Translations under genes and position numbers: made by a program
Shown: piece by piece, positions 9,602-19,431 of the stretch
Layout: every line of letters begins with the position of its first letter
How positions within the stretch are numbered: the first letter of the stretch is position 1
Assembly: GCF_000517125.1 (NCBI RefSeq)
Contig: NZ_KI912155.1
Coordinates: forward strand, 889,179 to 953,178
Source: Arthrobacter sp. MA-N2
Lineage (GTDB): Bacteria; Actinomycetota; Actinomycetes; Actinomycetales; Micrococcaceae
Length of the DNA stretch: 64,000 nt
Direction of reading: 5' to 3'
The notes under the pieces: generated by a model
Told to the model about the DNA's origin: nothing
What the model saw: the letters and a program-made list of their open reading frames with translations, nothing else
Databases searched by the model: none

Positions 9602-10234
9602 CTATCCCGCGGACGGAATCATTGCCAACAGCACCGGGACGACGCCTAGGCAAATGAAAGCGGGAAGGGAACACAGCCCCAATGGAATGACGAGTTTCAC
9701 ACCCAGTGCCGCGGCGCGCTTTTCCGCTGTCCGGAACTGTTCACGCCGCATACGCGCTGCCTGGGCGTAAAGGATTGCCGAGGATGGAGCGCCGGTCAGG
9801 GCGGCAAAGGCGAGGGCGTCTTTGAGCCTGCGCGCTTCAGAGCACTGCTGGCCTGCGCTCCGCCACGCCGTCTCCCAGTCCGTTCCGATATCCAAGGCCG
9901 CAACCACTGCTCCCAGCGAGCGGCTGAGCTGGGGGGCCGCACAACTGGAAATCAGTTCAAGTGATCGTGCGATTCCCGCGCCTGAATCGAGCATGACGGC
10001 CACTAGTTCAAGCATCATGGGCACATCGCGCAACCCTTCGTACATGTGAGGATTCCCGGCCGTCTTGGGGGCTCGGCCGCTGTCAACGCGATTCGGCGGG
10101 CCGTTGCCCCCGGAAGGGCCGCGAAGCATCCGTAGAGCTGTTCGCCGCCGGGCCTGTCCCGCACGGAGCAGTCCCAACACGGCGGCGGAGATCAACATCG
10201 AGGACACTGCGACGGCAGCGAGAGGCACATCCAT
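9602..10234 (-). CDS. tadC: TadC, type II secretion F-domain membrane protein
   Basis: 210 residues with a T2SF domain: N-terminal membrane helix (VAVSSMLISAAVLGLL), cytoplasmic helical segment around MMLELVAVMLDSGAGIARSL, and two C-terminal helices ending in LGVVPVLLAMI. The start chosen is the ATG overlapping the tadB stop (ATGA), although the frame is open further upstream. TadB and TadC together form the inner-membrane platform of the Tad pilus machine. Confidence 0.9.
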   Translation of the reverse strand: MDVPLAAVAVSSMLISAAVLGLLRAGQARRRTALRMLRGPSGGNGPPNRVDSGRAPKTAGNPHMYEGLRDVPMMLELVAVMLDSGAGIARSLELISSCAAPQLSRSLGAVVAALDIGTDWETAWRSAGQQCSEARRLKDALAFAALTGAPSSAILYAQAARMRREQFRTAEKRAAALGVKLVIPLGLCSLPAFICLGVVPVLLAMIPSAG

Positions 10235-11022
10235 CAGTGAACCCCAACCGCCGCGAGCACTAGTCGGGACGACCAGACTCTGCCGGCGACCGTCAGGACG
10301 ATCCCGCCGACAAGCGCCGCCAATCCGACGCCATTGACCAAGAGGATGCCCCATGGATCCACTCCAAGCATCATGCCCAGCCCCAAGCCGAACACGGGCA
10401 ACCACGTCAGGAGGCGCACCGTGGCTTTCGGGCCGGCCAAAGCGGTCTGCCGGGCACCATCGGCGTCGTCCTCGGCCTCAAGTTGGGCGGCGAATCGCGT
10501 CAGGACGTCCGCTAATGGGCAACCACTCGCCTCCGCAATGTCCAAGCATGCGGCAAGTTCTCCCCAAATTCGCCGTTCCGAGGGATTCCCGCCGATGAGG
10601 TCTTTCGCAGACGCTGTTCTGGTTGCTTCCGCGACTGACTCTCCGATCGCGGAGGCCGCCCGCGCCGCCGCGAGAAGCTGCACGGACCCAGCGGACAGTC
10701 TGGGCATGGCCGAACTCTTTCCTCGTGCGTTGGGCCCCTCGGAGTCCGGATCCTTATCGCTGTCTCCATGCACCAGCCACAACTCTTCCCAAAGCCTGGA
10801 CGGCGAACGTCCGCCCCGGAGAAGTGCTGCCAACTGCTGCACGAGCACAGTGAGTGGCAGGGCATCCACGCGAACGCGTCTCCACGGCATCACCCTTGCG
10901 GGCGCAGCCGGAGGTGTAGGTGTAGGTGTCAGGGCGTGTACTACCCGGTTGCCAAGTCGCCTGAACGGTTGGAATATCACCCACGCCGCAGCGGCCAGGA
11001 CAAGCATCAAAACCGCGGTCAC
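10234..11022 (-). CDS. tadB: TadB, type II secretion F-domain membrane protein
   Basis: 262 residues. Membrane helix at the N-terminus (LMLVLAAAAWVIF), a T2SF cytoplasmic domain (LTVLVQQLAALLRGG through ADVLTRFAAQLE) and C-terminal helices (LLTWLPVFGLGLGMMLG; LVGGIVLTVAG). Overlaps tadA and tadC by ATGA at either end, so all are translationally coupled. Partner of TadC in the pilus platform driven by TadA. Confidence 0.9.
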   Translation of the reverse strand: MTAVLMLVLAAAAWVIFQPFRRLGNRVVHALTPTPTPPAAPARVMPWRRVRVDALPLTVLVQQLAALLRGGRSPSRLWEELWLVHGDSDKDPDSEGPNARGKSSAMPRLSAGSVQLLAAARAASAIGESVAEATRTASAKDLIGGNPSERRIWGELAACLDIAEASGCPLADVLTRFAAQLEAEDDADGARQTALAGPKATVRLLTWLPVFGLGLGMMLGVDPWGILLVNGVGLAALVGGIVLTVAGRVWSSRLVLAAVGVH

Positions 11023-12290
11023 CGGACGGTCCCCGAGTAATTCGAACGGTCAATCCGCCCCTCCGATTCGGGCCGTTCCGTCAGCCCGGGCAAGAGCCCT
11101 GGGTCCAGCCCAAGTCGCGCTGCGAGATCCTTCCAAGCCCTGGCGGCAACGGCGCCGCCTCGCCGCAGCTCTATGGCAGGAAGGACGGATTGGCCCGATG
11201 CGTCGTCCACCAACAGTCCAATGCACGACACTTTTCTGCCTGCGGCGGTCCGCTCGACGTGGATCACTACGTCCAATGCCGTTGAAAGCTGCAGTTGGAC
11301 CGCTTCCCTGCTCAAGCCTGCAAGCGCGCCTAAGGCAACGAGCCTGGCCGGGACAGCGGAGGCCGTATTTGCATGGATGGTGCCGCCACCGCCTGTATGA
11401 CCGGTATTGAGTGCCGTCAACAGCTCGCGGACTTCGGCACCGCGGCATTCTCCCACGATGAGCCGGTCCGGACGCATGCGGAGCGCTTGCCGCACGAGTT
11501 CACCGAGGTCGAGCGCACCCCCGCCCTCAAGGTTTCCGTGTCTGGACTCCAGAGACACAACGTGCGGGTGCACAGGATTCAGTTCCGAGGCATCTTCAAT
11601 CAGGACCAGGCGTTCCGTGGGATCACTCAATCCGAGCATCGTGGACAGGAGCGTAGTCTTCCCGGAACCAGTGGCACCGCTGATCAGGAAGCTCAGCCTC
11701 CGGTCCACTACGGCCTGAAGCACATGCTGCACGTGTGGCGCAAACATGCCTCCCTCGCGCAGCTCGTCCATGGAGAAAACTTCCTCACGCCGGATCCGCA
11801 CGGACAACAAGGTTCCGGCGGTGGAGATCGGAGGCAACACCGCGTGGACCCGGTATCCACCGTCGAGCCGGACATCAACGCACGGCGAACCATCGTCCAA
11901 ACGGCGCCCGCCGGCCGCCACAAGCCGGGAGGCCAGTGCCCGGACTTGAGGTTCGCCGTCGAAGTGCAGCTGTGCCCGTTCCAATCCTTTGCCGCGATCG
12001 AACCACACAGAGTCCGGGCCATTCACGAAGATGTCCGTCACGGAAGGATCCCGCGCAAGTTGTTGGAGCGGTCCCAACCCGCTCAGCTCAGCGCTGATCG
12101 ATTCGACGGCGGCGAGCGCACCGGCGGTTCCGAGCAGTCGGCCCGTGGCATGCACGGCGGCGGCCACCCGCGACGGCGTGACCGGTCCGGCATCGGCCAT
12201 GACCGTTTCCCGAACAGTCTCAAGGAGTGCGGCATCCAGGCGCTGGCCCCTGCGCCGGGGGCCCTCGCTGCGGAAGCCGGGGGCAATCAT
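11019..12290 (-). CDS. tadA: TadA/CpaF secretion ATPase
   Basis: 423-residue hexameric secretion ATPase of the Tad system. N-terminal domain with a typical CpaF segment (DPSVTDIFVNGPDSVW, about 83); Walker A GATGSGKTTL near residue 208; Asp box EDASELNP; Walker B region RPDRLIVGECRGAEV; His box GGGGTIHANTA. ATP hydrolysis powers pilin polymerisation or secretion. Start overlaps the ssd stop (ATGA). Confidence 0.94.
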   Translation of the reverse strand: MIAPGFRSEGPRRRGQRLDAALLETVRETVMADAGPVTPSRVAAAVHATGRLLGTAGALAAVESISAELSGLGPLQQLARDPSVTDIFVNGPDSVWFDRGKGLERAQLHFDGEPQVRALASRLVAAGGRRLDDGSPCVDVRLDGGYRVHAVLPPISTAGTLLSVRIRREEVFSMDELREGGMFAPHVQHVLQAVVDRRLSFLISGATGSGKTTLLSTMLGLSDPTERLVLIEDASELNPVHPHVVSLESRHGNLEGGGALDLGELVRQALRMRPDRLIVGECRGAEVRELLTALNTGHTGGGGTIHANTASAVPARLVALGALAGLSREAVQLQLSTALDVVIHVERTAAGRKVSCIGLLVDDASGQSVLPAIELRRGGAVAARAWKDLAARLGLDPGLLPGLTERPESEGRIDRSNYSGTVR

Positions 12291-13594
12291 GCTGCTCCGT
12301 CGAGAAGTTGCAGCACGGCTCTGGCAAAGCGGCGGACGGCCTTCCGCTTCCCGAATTCGAGCAGGCGTCCGAGCTCGGCTGCGGCTGCGGTTCCGCGGAT
12401 CTCAGGGAGCACGCCGCCGAGTGGCAGCCCAAGTGATTCGGCGATGAGGGGTCCGTCCAGGGCCGAACCCGCATTTCCGCGGATCACCAGGGCAGTGTCC
12501 ACGGGTGGCAACTCCTGGAGGAGCCTGGCCGCAGCGACTGCGGCGCGGAGCTGGGCCGGTGCCACGAGAAGAATTCTGTCGCAGTCCCAGGCGAAGCTCG
12601 CGAGTGATTCCGATCCGCGGCCAATGTCGACGATGACCAGCTCGAAGCCCCGTCTTGAAGCATCCAGGACAGCCGCAACGGCACCGGGTTCTACGTCCAG
12701 TGACGGCTCGCGGCTACCCGGCCAAGACAAGAAGGAGAATCCTCCCGCTGCGGGGAGTGAGTCGCTTAGCTGCCCGGAACCGATGCTACCGCTGGCGCCT
12801 GCAAGATCAGGCCAGCGAAGGCCAGGTGCATCCTCGGCTGCCAAACAAAGCTCCAGGCCGCCTCCCCTGGGATCGCCATCAACCAACAGGGTCCCTACCC
12901 CGTGGGCGGCCGCTTCCTGGGCCAGCCAAACGGCAGCCGTGGAGGCGCCTGCACCGCCGCATCCTCCCATCACGCCAAGCACCAGCCCTCCGGGTTCGGG
13001 GGCATGGGATCTGCTGAGGTGTTCCGCCAGCCAAGCTGCAGCTTCGGGCAAGACCGCCACGCGTTCGGCCCCCAATGCCGCCCCTAATTGCCACAAAGAG
13101 TCCCCTTCCCCGTCGAGGCCCAGCAAGACCGAAGGCGGACGACGACGGGGCGGGAGTTCACGGATGTCACTGCCAAGAAGCACCATCCCGGCGGTGTCCC
13201 ACATGGATCGGGCACCGGCCGAATCCACCGAAGTCCGGAGACTGACGCCGACCGCGGCAGCGATCCTTTCTATGTCGGCATGCAACCGCACGTTGTCCGT
13301 CACCAGCAGCACTTCGGCGGAATCGACGGGCAGCCACGGCTCGGCTGCCGCTGTGCTGGGGTCCGGATCCGGATCCGGACGTAGATCCCGGCCTGGATCC
13401 GGACCGCGTGCAGAGGCAATGCCGGGCCGGTGGCGTCCGCGTTGGAGTCCCGACGCGTCATGCATGCCCCGCCGCCCTGCGCGTGCGCGGGAACCAACAC
13501 CGGCCTGCAATCCGGCGCGAGCACCGCCCCCCTCCCGGACGCCGCCGCTGTCGCCACCACTGCCGCCACTCGGTTCGATATGTTGCCCGCTCAT
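12287..13594 (-). CDS. Septum-site-determining Ssd / CpaE-like P-loop protein
   Basis: About 435 residues from the ATG of MSGQHIEPSG. The first 90 residues are low-complexity, Gly/Arg/Asp-rich (repeated PDP). Then come a receiver-like domain (VLLVTDNVRLHADIERI) and a MinD/ParA-type P-loop domain with a deviant Walker A (GVMGGCGGAGASTAAV) and VIVDIGRGSESL. Ssd homologues occupy this position at the head of actinobacterial Tad operons and have been linked to localisation and division. The start is uncertain: the frame stays open upstream and no clear ribosome site precedes this ATG. Confidence 0.82.
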   Translation of the reverse strand: MSGQHIEPSGGSGGDSGGVREGGGARAGLQAGVGSRARAGRRGMHDASGLQRGRHRPGIASARGPDPGRDLRPDPDPDPSTAAAEPWLPVDSAEVLLVTDNVRLHADIERIAAAVGVSLRTSVDSAGARSMWDTAGMVLLGSDIRELPPRRRPPSVLLGLDGEGDSLWQLGAALGAERVAVLPEAAAWLAEHLSRSHAPEPGGLVLGVMGGCGGAGASTAAVWLAQEAAAHGVGTLLVDGDPRGGGLELCLAAEDAPGLRWPDLAGASGSIGSGQLSDSLPAAGGFSFLSWPGSREPSLDVEPGAVAAVLDASRRGFELVIVDIGRGSESLASFAWDCDRILLVAPAQLRAAVAAARLLQELPPVDTALVIRGNAGSALDGPLIAESLGLPLGGVLPEIRGTAAAAELGRLLEFGKRKAVRRFARAVLQLLDGAA

Positions 13595-13671
13595 GAAACC
13601 ACTGTTTCCGGTTCGCGGCGAGGATTGAAGAACGGTAGTTGCGTATGTGGACAAGCAGCCGGAATAGCTGC

Positions 13672-13693
13672 TGTGGAGGACAAGTGTGCGCCG
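13672..13693. promoter_or_regulatory. Shared 22-bp motif, copy 2 (between ssd and the PolA-like gene)
   Basis: TGTGGAGGAC-AA-GTGTGCG-CCG, matching copy 1 at 19 of 22 positions. It lies in the divergent region 78-99 bp before ssd and 74 bp before the PolA-like start, so it could serve either promoter. Confidence 0.4.
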
Positions 13694-13766
13694 CAAGGAA
13701 GCTTCGCGGACGGAGGCTGTCCGCAAAGTACCGGATTTCCCGCAGTCACAGGGCAGAATTATCAGC

Positions 13767-15458
13767 ATGTACCTGCTGCTCGCCACCCACCCAGACGGCG
13801 TAGCCATTCAGGAAAGCAGCCCGGCTGGAGTAGCCGTGGCCGAGCCTCGCGTGATAAGACGAGGCGATCTTGCCGGCGTCGTCAGCGGGCTGGAAGAGAG
13901 CCGGCCGCGCTGGGTCTGGAACCGGACCCAGGATTGGTACCCGGCAATGCTCCAGGCAGGAGTGGAGCTGGAACGTTGCCACGACCTCACGCTCTGCCGC
14001 GCCATCCTGGTGCATTCGGAGTTCACGGCGCACACGGACTACGCCCGCAGCGCGGAAAAGCTCACCCAGGACGATGACATTGCACGGATCCTTCAGCCTC
14101 CCCCCGCCCCTGCCTCTGCCGGGCAAGGCGCGCTCTTTGACGATCTTGGCAGGCGCAGCACGGAGCGCGGACTGGACGAGATCCGCGCCGAATTCGCGGC
14201 ACAGCAACACGCGCTCGGCCAGGCAACAAGGGAGGGAGGCCGGCAGCACCGCTTGAAACTGCTGCTGGCCGCGGAATCCGCCGGCGCCATGATCGCGGCT
14301 GAAATGCAGTTGACGGGCGTGCCGTGGCAGGAGATCCTCCACGAAGAAATACTGGAAGGCCACCTGGGTCCCCGTCCGCCAGCAGGCCACCGGCCAGCCA
14401 GGCTCGAGGCGCTATGCAACGAGCTCCGGGAGATCCTCCACGCTCCCAGGCTGAACCCGGACTCACCCCAGGACCTCATGCGTGCCCTGCATCGGAACGG
14501 CATCGAGGTGAAAACAACCCGCCAATGGGAGCTCAAGGAATCAACGCATCCGGCCATCGGGCCCCTGCTGGAATACAAGAAACTCTCCCGCTTGTTCAGC
14601 GCCAACGGCTGGTCCTGGCTGGACGCTTGGGTCAGCGAAGGCCGGTTTCGTCCCGAGTATGTGGTGGGCGGCGTGGTGTCCGGCCGTTGGGCTTCCAGGG
14701 GTGGCGGGGCGCTGCAGATCCCGCGCCAGATCCGGGGCGCAGTGCACGCGGACCCCGGGCACAAATTGATCGTTGCCGACGCCTCCCAGCTTGAACCGAG
14801 GGTTCTGGTGGCACTGGCCCAAGACTCCAAGATGGCCGAGGCGGCCCGGGACAAGGACTTGTACGCCGGCATCGCCGCGCAGGGATTCGGCGGCGACCGC
14901 TCGAAGGCCAAGATCGCCCTGCTAGGTGCAATTTACGGCGCCACAACAGGCGAATCCGGGCGGCTCATGCCTCAGTTGACCCGTACTTATCCGCGAGCTG
15001 TCGGCTTCGTTGAGCAGGCTGCCCGCGACGGCGAAGCCGGCCGCACCGTGACCTCGAGGTTGGGCCGCAGCAGCCCGCCGCCGTCGGAACGTTGGATCCG
15101 CAGCCAGCAATCCACGACGGCGGAAGAACAGCGGCGCGCGGACAGCATCGCCCGATCGCGAGGACGTTTCACGCGGAACTTTGTGGTGCAGGGTTCAGCG
15201 GCGGACTGGGCGTCGTGCTGGCTGGCCGAACTTCGACGGCGGCTGCGGGCCATGGATGGGGGCGCAACGCCGGCCGGGGAACTGGTGTTCTTCCTGCACG
15301 ACGAAGTCATGGTGCACGCGCCGACCGAGTCGGTGGACGCCTGCATCCGTGCCATCGAGGAGGCCGCGGCTGCCGCGAAGGAGCTGTTGTTCGGGCGGGT
15401 TCCAGTGGAATTTCCGGTGAGCATCGCCGTCGTCGATTCTTACGACAAGGCGAAGTAA
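13767..15458 (+). CDS. Bifunctional 3'-5' exonuclease/DNA polymerase, PolA-like
   Basis: 563 residues, clearly shorter than PolA (about 900) because the 5' nuclease domain is absent. The polymerase domain is intact: motif A VADASQLEPRVLVALAQD (about 335; canonical DYSQIELR), motif B RSKAKIALLGAIYG (about 378), motif C FFLHDEVMVHAP (about 510). The N-terminal 200 residues correspond to a diverged exonuclease-like domain. ATG chosen at MYLLLATHP; upstream sequence in frame lacks coding character. A conserved actinobacterial auxiliary polymerase, probably in repair; exact role not established from sequence. Confidence 0.9.
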   Translation: MYLLLATHPDGVAIQESSPAGVAVAEPRVIRRGDLAGVVSGLEESRPRWVWNRTQDWYPAMLQAGVELERCHDLTLCRAILVHSEFTAHTDYARSAEKLTQDDDIARILQPPPAPASAGQGALFDDLGRRSTERGLDEIRAEFAAQQHALGQATREGGRQHRLKLLLAAESAGAMIAAEMQLTGVPWQEILHEEILEGHLGPRPPAGHRPARLEALCNELREILHAPRLNPDSPQDLMRALHRNGIEVKTTRQWELKESTHPAIGPLLEYKKLSRLFSANGWSWLDAWVSEGRFRPEYVVGGVVSGRWASRGGGALQIPRQIRGAVHADPGHKLIVADASQLEPRVLVALAQDSKMAEAARDKDLYAGIAAQGFGGDRSKAKIALLGAIYGATTGESGRLMPQLTRTYPRAVGFVEQAARDGEAGRTVTSRLGRSSPPPSERWIRSQQSTTAEEQRRADSIARSRGRFTRNFVVQGSAADWASCWLAELRRRLRAMDGGATPAGELVFFLHDEVMVHAPTESVDACIRAIEEAAAAAKELLFGRVPVEFPVSIAVVDSYDKAK

Positions 15459-15502
15459 GCACAGCTATTGTCCCCGGAACCGCAGCGGAGGACGATTGCC
15501 CC

Positions 15503-16366
15503 GTGGGAAGCAAAGATAGGGCGCCGTTGGCTGTGTACATCGCCTTCCAGCTAACGGAGGTAGAAGGCCAGTTACCCCTGATCGCAACGGCTGACCCGGA
15601 AGCAGTGCACAACGCCAGGCTTGCCCTTCGCCGCCTCCGTTCAGTGCTTAGCTGCTATCGCGGCATGATCCCGGGACTGCCCAAACCGGTCCGCCAGGAA
15701 GTCAGATGGCTGGCGACTTCACTCGGCGAGTCCCGGGATGCCTTTGTCCTGGCGCAGAGGATACGCCTTTCCCTTGAAGCGAAGGATTCCTGGAAAGCTC
15801 CTGAGGCGGTGCGCCGGGCCCTTGAGGAACTGGAATCGTCCAGCGCCCGGCTGGCAGCTGCCCTTGGTGGAGGCAAGCGCAGCAAGCGGACGCTGCGGGC
15901 TGCAAGGGCAGCGCTGCTGGAAGTCCCCGCTGCCAAGGAATACAGGCACCCGACGGCGGATCTCGCGGAGCGCCTCCAGGCGCGGTGGGAGCAGTTGCAG
16001 CACAGCCTCGCGGAGGAGGCGGCAAGCGGCGACCCGGACGTGCGCAATGCTGCGCTCCACCAAGCGCGCAAGGACGTCAAGTGTCTCCGATATTCGGTGG
16101 AGGCAATTGCGGACACGTTCAGCCACCATGCTTCCGGAGTGATCCAGCCGGCCATTGGCCTGCAACGGTTGTTGGGCGAGCAGCACGACGCCGTCGTAGC
16201 TGGCGCCTGGATCAGGGAACTGGCAAAAGCCCCAGGGATCGACGCGGAAGATTCCCAGAGGCTGGAGTCAATGGAAGTCCGGCGGCGGCTCAACGCGGAG
16301 GAAGATTTCAAGGTGGCCATGGCAGAGTATCCCGTGCCGGCTCCGAGGCGCGCGCTGATCTATTGA
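15503..16366 (+). CDS. CHAD domain protein
   Basis: 287 residues from a GTG with GGAGGA upstream. CHAD domains are all-helical, rich in conserved His, Arg and Lys, and bind polyphosphate. Visible hallmarks are VHNARLALRRLRSVLSCYR (about residue 35), LGESRDAFVLAQRI, and HQARKDVKCLRYSVEAI (about 190). No CYTH triphosphatase domain is attached, so a solo CHAD protein associated with polyphosphate granules is the likely role. The frame is open further 5' but that part overlaps the polymerase gene and is a shadow. Confidence 0.88.
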   Translation: MGSKDRAPLAVYIAFQLTEVEGQLPLIATADPEAVHNARLALRRLRSVLSCYRGMIPGLPKPVRQEVRWLATSLGESRDAFVLAQRIRLSLEAKDSWKAPEAVRRALEELESSSARLAAALGGGKRSKRTLRAARAALLEVPAAKEYRHPTADLAERLQARWEQLQHSLAEEAASGDPDVRNAALHQARKDVKCLRYSVEAIADTFSHHASGVIQPAIGLQRLLGEQHDAVVAGAWIRELAKAPGIDAEDSQRLESMEVRRRLNAEEDFKVAMAEYPVPAPRRALIY

Positions 16367-16574
16367 AGTCCGGAACCATAGCTGCGAGCTGGGCCGAAAG
16401 CGAGTCATTCTGCGGAAAGGACGCTGCCATGACCCTGTCAGGTAACTTACCCTAAAGTAACTTCTGCCTTCCCCTTCCTTCTGGTTAGTCTCGACTATGG
16501 CGTTCAACATGAGGAACGCCGTAATGCAACGACCCGCTCATTAAGCGATGCAGTATCAAGGGGGAACATCAACG

Positions 16575-16775
16575 ATGGCTGGACGATTCGAAATTCTCAA
16601 AGACGGCGAAGACGGTTACCGTTTCCGGCTGACGGCAGCCGACGGAACACTCGTGGCGGAATCGCCCCGATTCAAGCACCTCAAGGCAGTAGTCGCCGGC
16701 ATCAACGCCGTTCGGGAAAATGCCGCCACGGCACTCGTCGTAGACCACTCGAAAACAGCCCGAAGTGCGGCGTAG
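16575..16775 (+). CDS. YegP/DUF1508 family small protein (copy 1)
   Basis: 66 residues: one DUF1508 unit, FEILKDGEDGYRFRLTAADG followed by a helix (LKAVVAGINAVRENAATA). GGGGGA ribosome site 9 bp before the ATG. The fold is known from small stress-associated proteins of unknown biochemical function. A paralogue on the opposite strand near 61.6 kb shares FEIL, YRFRL-like and GIxAVRENAAT-FVVDH segments. Confidence 0.88.
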   Translation: MAGRFEILKDGEDGYRFRLTAADGTLVAESPRFKHLKAVVAGINAVRENAATALVVDHSKTARSAA

Positions 16776-16796
16776 GGCAGGCGGCGGCGCATGAGG

Positions 16797-17477
16797 CTAC
16801 ATCTCGATCTCGAGCAATCTCTCCGTGTCCCAGGGAACTGTCCACCCCAAGGCGTCGAAAAGGCCACTGAGCACCATCCCGGTGAAGCCCCAGACCACTA
16901 GTCCGTTGACCATGAAGACGGGGCTCGAGAAGGTCCGGCCCAGTCGCGTGAGCGTTCCTGTGTAACGGTTGTCCGGGCCCAGGAGCTCCCGCACCGGAAC
17001 CCGGAAAACTTGCGCGGATTCCCCGTAGTCCACAACCCTCACGGGCGACGGCGAAGCCCACCAAGCCAACACCGGGGTGACCACGAAGTTGCTGCGTATC
17101 AGGCCGAGTTCGGGCATGACACCCAGCACCTGCACGCCTCCACTTTCCAGGCCTGTCTCCTCGACCGCCTCCCTAAGAGCTGCCGCTACGGCTGACTCAT
17201 CCCCTGGATCGATGCTTCCGCCAGGGAATGCCACCTGCCCGGGATGGTCGTCCAGTGTGTGCGCGCGTTCCAGAAGCAACACGTCCAGGTCCGCCGGGGC
17301 CACCGGCCTGCCGGATCGGGCGGGGACGTCCTCCAAGACCCCGAAGAGCATGAGCACGGCAGCTTTTCTTGCCTTGTCCGGATCCACCATTGCAGCGGCA
17401 ATCCGCGGATCAGGGCCGGGATGCAGCCCGGAATCAATCCTGGTGATGAGACTGACGAGATCCTCAAGTGCGGTCAT
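16797..17477 (-). CDS. Nudix hydrolase (CoA pyrophosphatase type)
   Basis: 226 residues. Nudix box [25 protein letters not shown] (about residues 85-108), preceded by [20 protein letters not shown], the sequence that typifies CoA/acyl-CoA diphosphatases of the NudL/YeaB group. C-terminal [16 protein letters not shown] also fits. The ATG overlaps the nth stop (ATGA), so it is the distal gene of an nth operon. Substrate is inferred from the family. Confidence 0.9.
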   Translation of the reverse strand: MTALEDLVSLITRIDSGLHPGPDPRIAAAMVDPDKARKAAVLMLFGVLEDVPARSGRPVAPADLDVLLLERAHTLDDHPGQVAFPGGSIDPGDESAVAAALREAVEETGLESGGVQVLGVMPELGLIRSNFVVTPVLAWWASPSPVRVVDYGESAQVFRVPVRELLGPDNRYTGTLTRLGRTFSSPVFMVNGLVVWGFTGMVLSGLFDALGWTVPWDTERLLEIEM

Positions 17478-18265
17478 CCCGGCCTCCTTTGTGATTCCAT
17501 CCGAATCTCGGCCGCGCGGTGGGTCTCGGCGAGAAGCTGTGCCCGCAGCGCTTCCTTGCCCGGCGCCAATTCGTATTTGAGCAACTTGGCAGCTTTGACG
17601 GGATCGGTCTCGCCGTCGCCGTAGCTGGGGCACCAATCGGCCACTGGACATGCGCCGCACGCTGGCCTGCGCGCATGACAGACCCTGCGTCCGTGGAAAA
17701 CCACTCGGTGGGACAGCATGGTCCAATCCTTCGGCTCGAACAATTCCGCGACGTCAAACTCGATCTTCACCGGATCCTCGGACGTCGTCCAAGCAAACCT
17801 GCGCGCCAACCTGCCAAAATGCGTATCCACCGTGATTCCTGGAACACCGAAGGCGTTTCCCAGTACGACGTTTGCCGTTTTGCGCCCGACGCCGGGGAGC
17901 GTCACCAGATCTTCCAAGCGACCGGGGACCTCGCCGTCGAACTCGTCGACTAAGCGCGTGCTGAGCGCCAGGACGTTTTTGGCCTTGGCGCGGAAGAAGC
18001 CAGTCGGCTGCAGGATCGTCTCCAGCTCGGCGGGGTCGGCCTCGGCCATGCTCCGGGCATCCGGATAGCGGGCGAACAAGATCTTGGTGACCTGGTTGAC
18101 CAGCACATCCGTGGTCTGCGCGGACAGGACTGTGGCTACAAGCAGTTCGAACGGGTTCCTGAAATCAAGCTCAGCGTGGGCGTAAGGATAAAGCTCCGCA
18201 AGGGCCTTGTTGATTCTGCGCGCCCGCCGCTTCAAAGCCAGCGGGGTTTCGACGACGGTGACCAT
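17474..18265 (-). CDS. nth: Endonuclease III
   Basis: 263-residue base-excision repair glycosylase/AP lyase that removes oxidised pyrimidines. Helix-hairpin-helix [14 protein letters not shown] with catalytic Lys (about residue 128), catalytic Asp in [11 protein letters not shown] (about 146), and the C-terminal 4Fe-4S ligand pattern C-x6-C-x2-C-x5-C ([17 protein letters not shown]). GTG or ATG start region clean; the protein has a somewhat long C-terminal tail after the cluster. Confidence 0.95.
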   Translation of the reverse strand: MVTVVETPLALKRRARRINKALAELYPYAHAELDFRNPFELLVATVLSAQTTDVLVNQVTKILFARYPDARSMAEADPAELETILQPTGFFRAKAKNVLALSTRLVDEFDGEVPGRLEDLVTLPGVGRKTANVVLGNAFGVPGITVDTHFGRLARRFAWTTSEDPVKIEFDVAELFEPKDWTMLSHRVVFHGRRVCHARRPACGACPVADWCPSYGDGETDPVKAAKLLKYELAPGKEALRAQLLAETHRAAEIRMESQRRPG

Positions 18266-18276
18266 AGCCTGCCTGG

Positions 18277-19431
18277 CTAGCCGCGTTCAATCTGGCTGAG
18301 ATCGCGCAGAACGCCCACTTTGCCGTCAGCATCCTGCACGAGGAATTCTTCGCCCCGGTCCTCGAGGGCAAGGACCCACCCGCCCGGTTCTATGGTGAAA
18401 GCGGGCGCACCGCTGTGCTCGTCGACCGCGACGCGGGAATGCGCCACAGCGAACCAGAATGCCTCGTAGTCAGCGCCGTGTTCGGATTCGTCCCTCCGGG
18501 TGGCCGGATCAACGGTGGCGCCGATCGGCTGATACACCCGGGCCTGGTCAACCGTGCCGATGTGCTGGGTGGCGGGACCGGCTCCGGTGTCGGCTCCTCC
18601 GACGATCGGCGTGGCCATGGTGGCAGCTGGCATGTGCCGTGGCTCCTCGGGAGTGGCGGCCTGTGCGGCCTGCTCGGCATCAGCCGCAGCGGCGGTGTGC
18701 CCAGCGGGCACGGAGGATTCGACGGCGGGCTCAGCGGCTACGACGTCGTGGTCCCCGGCGGGCGAGGCAGGTTCCGGAGCAGCGATGGTAGCGGCTGGGC
18801 GGACCGTGACCTCTGCCTTCGGGGCGTCCGGTTCCGGCTTGGCTGCCTTCGGCACGGCAGGCTTACGGGTCGGGATGGCCGATTCCCGGGCCACGAGATG
18901 TGCGGGACGTTCGGCCCGGTCCTTGAAATCCTCGCGGAGAATCGGCAAGTGCGGAGCCAGGACCGTCGCAACCAGCAGGCCCGCTGAGCCGATCAGGCCC
19001 GCCAGCGCGAGCACGGTAAACGCGCCAGCTGTGGACAGGAAGAAGAGGGCGACGGCGAAAGACGCCACGACGGATGCGAACTGGTCAATCGAGAGCGAAC
19101 CGATCCTCACAACAGTCCCCGGTTGCAGGCGCCGTGCAACGAACAAGGAGCTGACAACCAAGGGAAGGATGATGCCTAGTGCAAGGAAGAACAGGTTATT
19201 CAAGTTCCATAGGTTGTAGAGCCCGCCAAACATCGGCAAAAGGGACCCGACAAACATCAGCAAGGTGGAACCGAAAACGGTCAGGTCCCGGACAGTGAAC
19301 GGGCCCAGTACGGCTTGGTACATCGGGGAGGTCTTGCTGCCGGGCTCTGGCGCCCCGGAGCCAGCTGTTGCTTCGGAGGCCGAGCCGGGCGGCTGCGCGC
19401 CGTTCTTCGGACCTAGGCTCGTCTGGTTCAT
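18277..19431 (-). CDS. Membrane protein with long Ala/Pro-rich tail, unknown function
   Basis: 384 residues from the ATG of MNQTSLGPK, chosen because AAGGAG lies 8 bp upstream (a TTG six bases earlier would be too close). Residues 40-160 hold four hydrophobic segments ([75 protein letters not shown]). The rest is cytoplasmic, low in complexity (Ala/Pro/Glu) and ends with a compact SH3-like stretch ([21 protein letters not shown]). I do not recognise a family. It lies 11 bp downstream... on the same strand before nth, so co-transcription with nth is possible. Confidence 0.75.
   Translation of the reverse strand: MNQTSLGPKNGAQPPGSASEATAGSGAPEPGSKTSPMYQAVLGPFTVRDLTVFGSTLLMFVGSLLPMFGGLYNLWNLNNLFFLALGIILPLVVSSLFVARRLQPGTVVRIGSLSIDQFASVVASFAVALFFLSTAGAFTVLALAGLIGSAGLLVATVLAPHLPILREDFKDRAERPAHLVARESAIPTRKPAVPKAAKPEPDAPKAEVTVRPAATIAAPEPASPAGDHDVVAAEPAVESSVPAGHTAAAADAEQAAQAATPEEPRHMPAATMATPIVGGADTGAGPATQHIGTVDQARVYQPIGATVDPATRRDESEHGADYEAFWFAVAHSRVAVDEHSGAPAFTIEPGGWVLALEDRGEEFLVQDADGKVGVLRDLSQIERG

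Noticed and set aside
11373..13628. Very long plus-strand open frame opposite ssd/tadA
   Set aside because: Shadow frame produced by high GC; low-complexity Ser/Arg/Pro composition and no family motif, while the minus strand has clear Tad motifs.
15092..15502. Upstream extension of the CHAD protein
   Set aside because: It overlaps the conserved C-terminal polymerase coding region in another frame and is Arg/Gly-rich without similarity to CHAD proteins.
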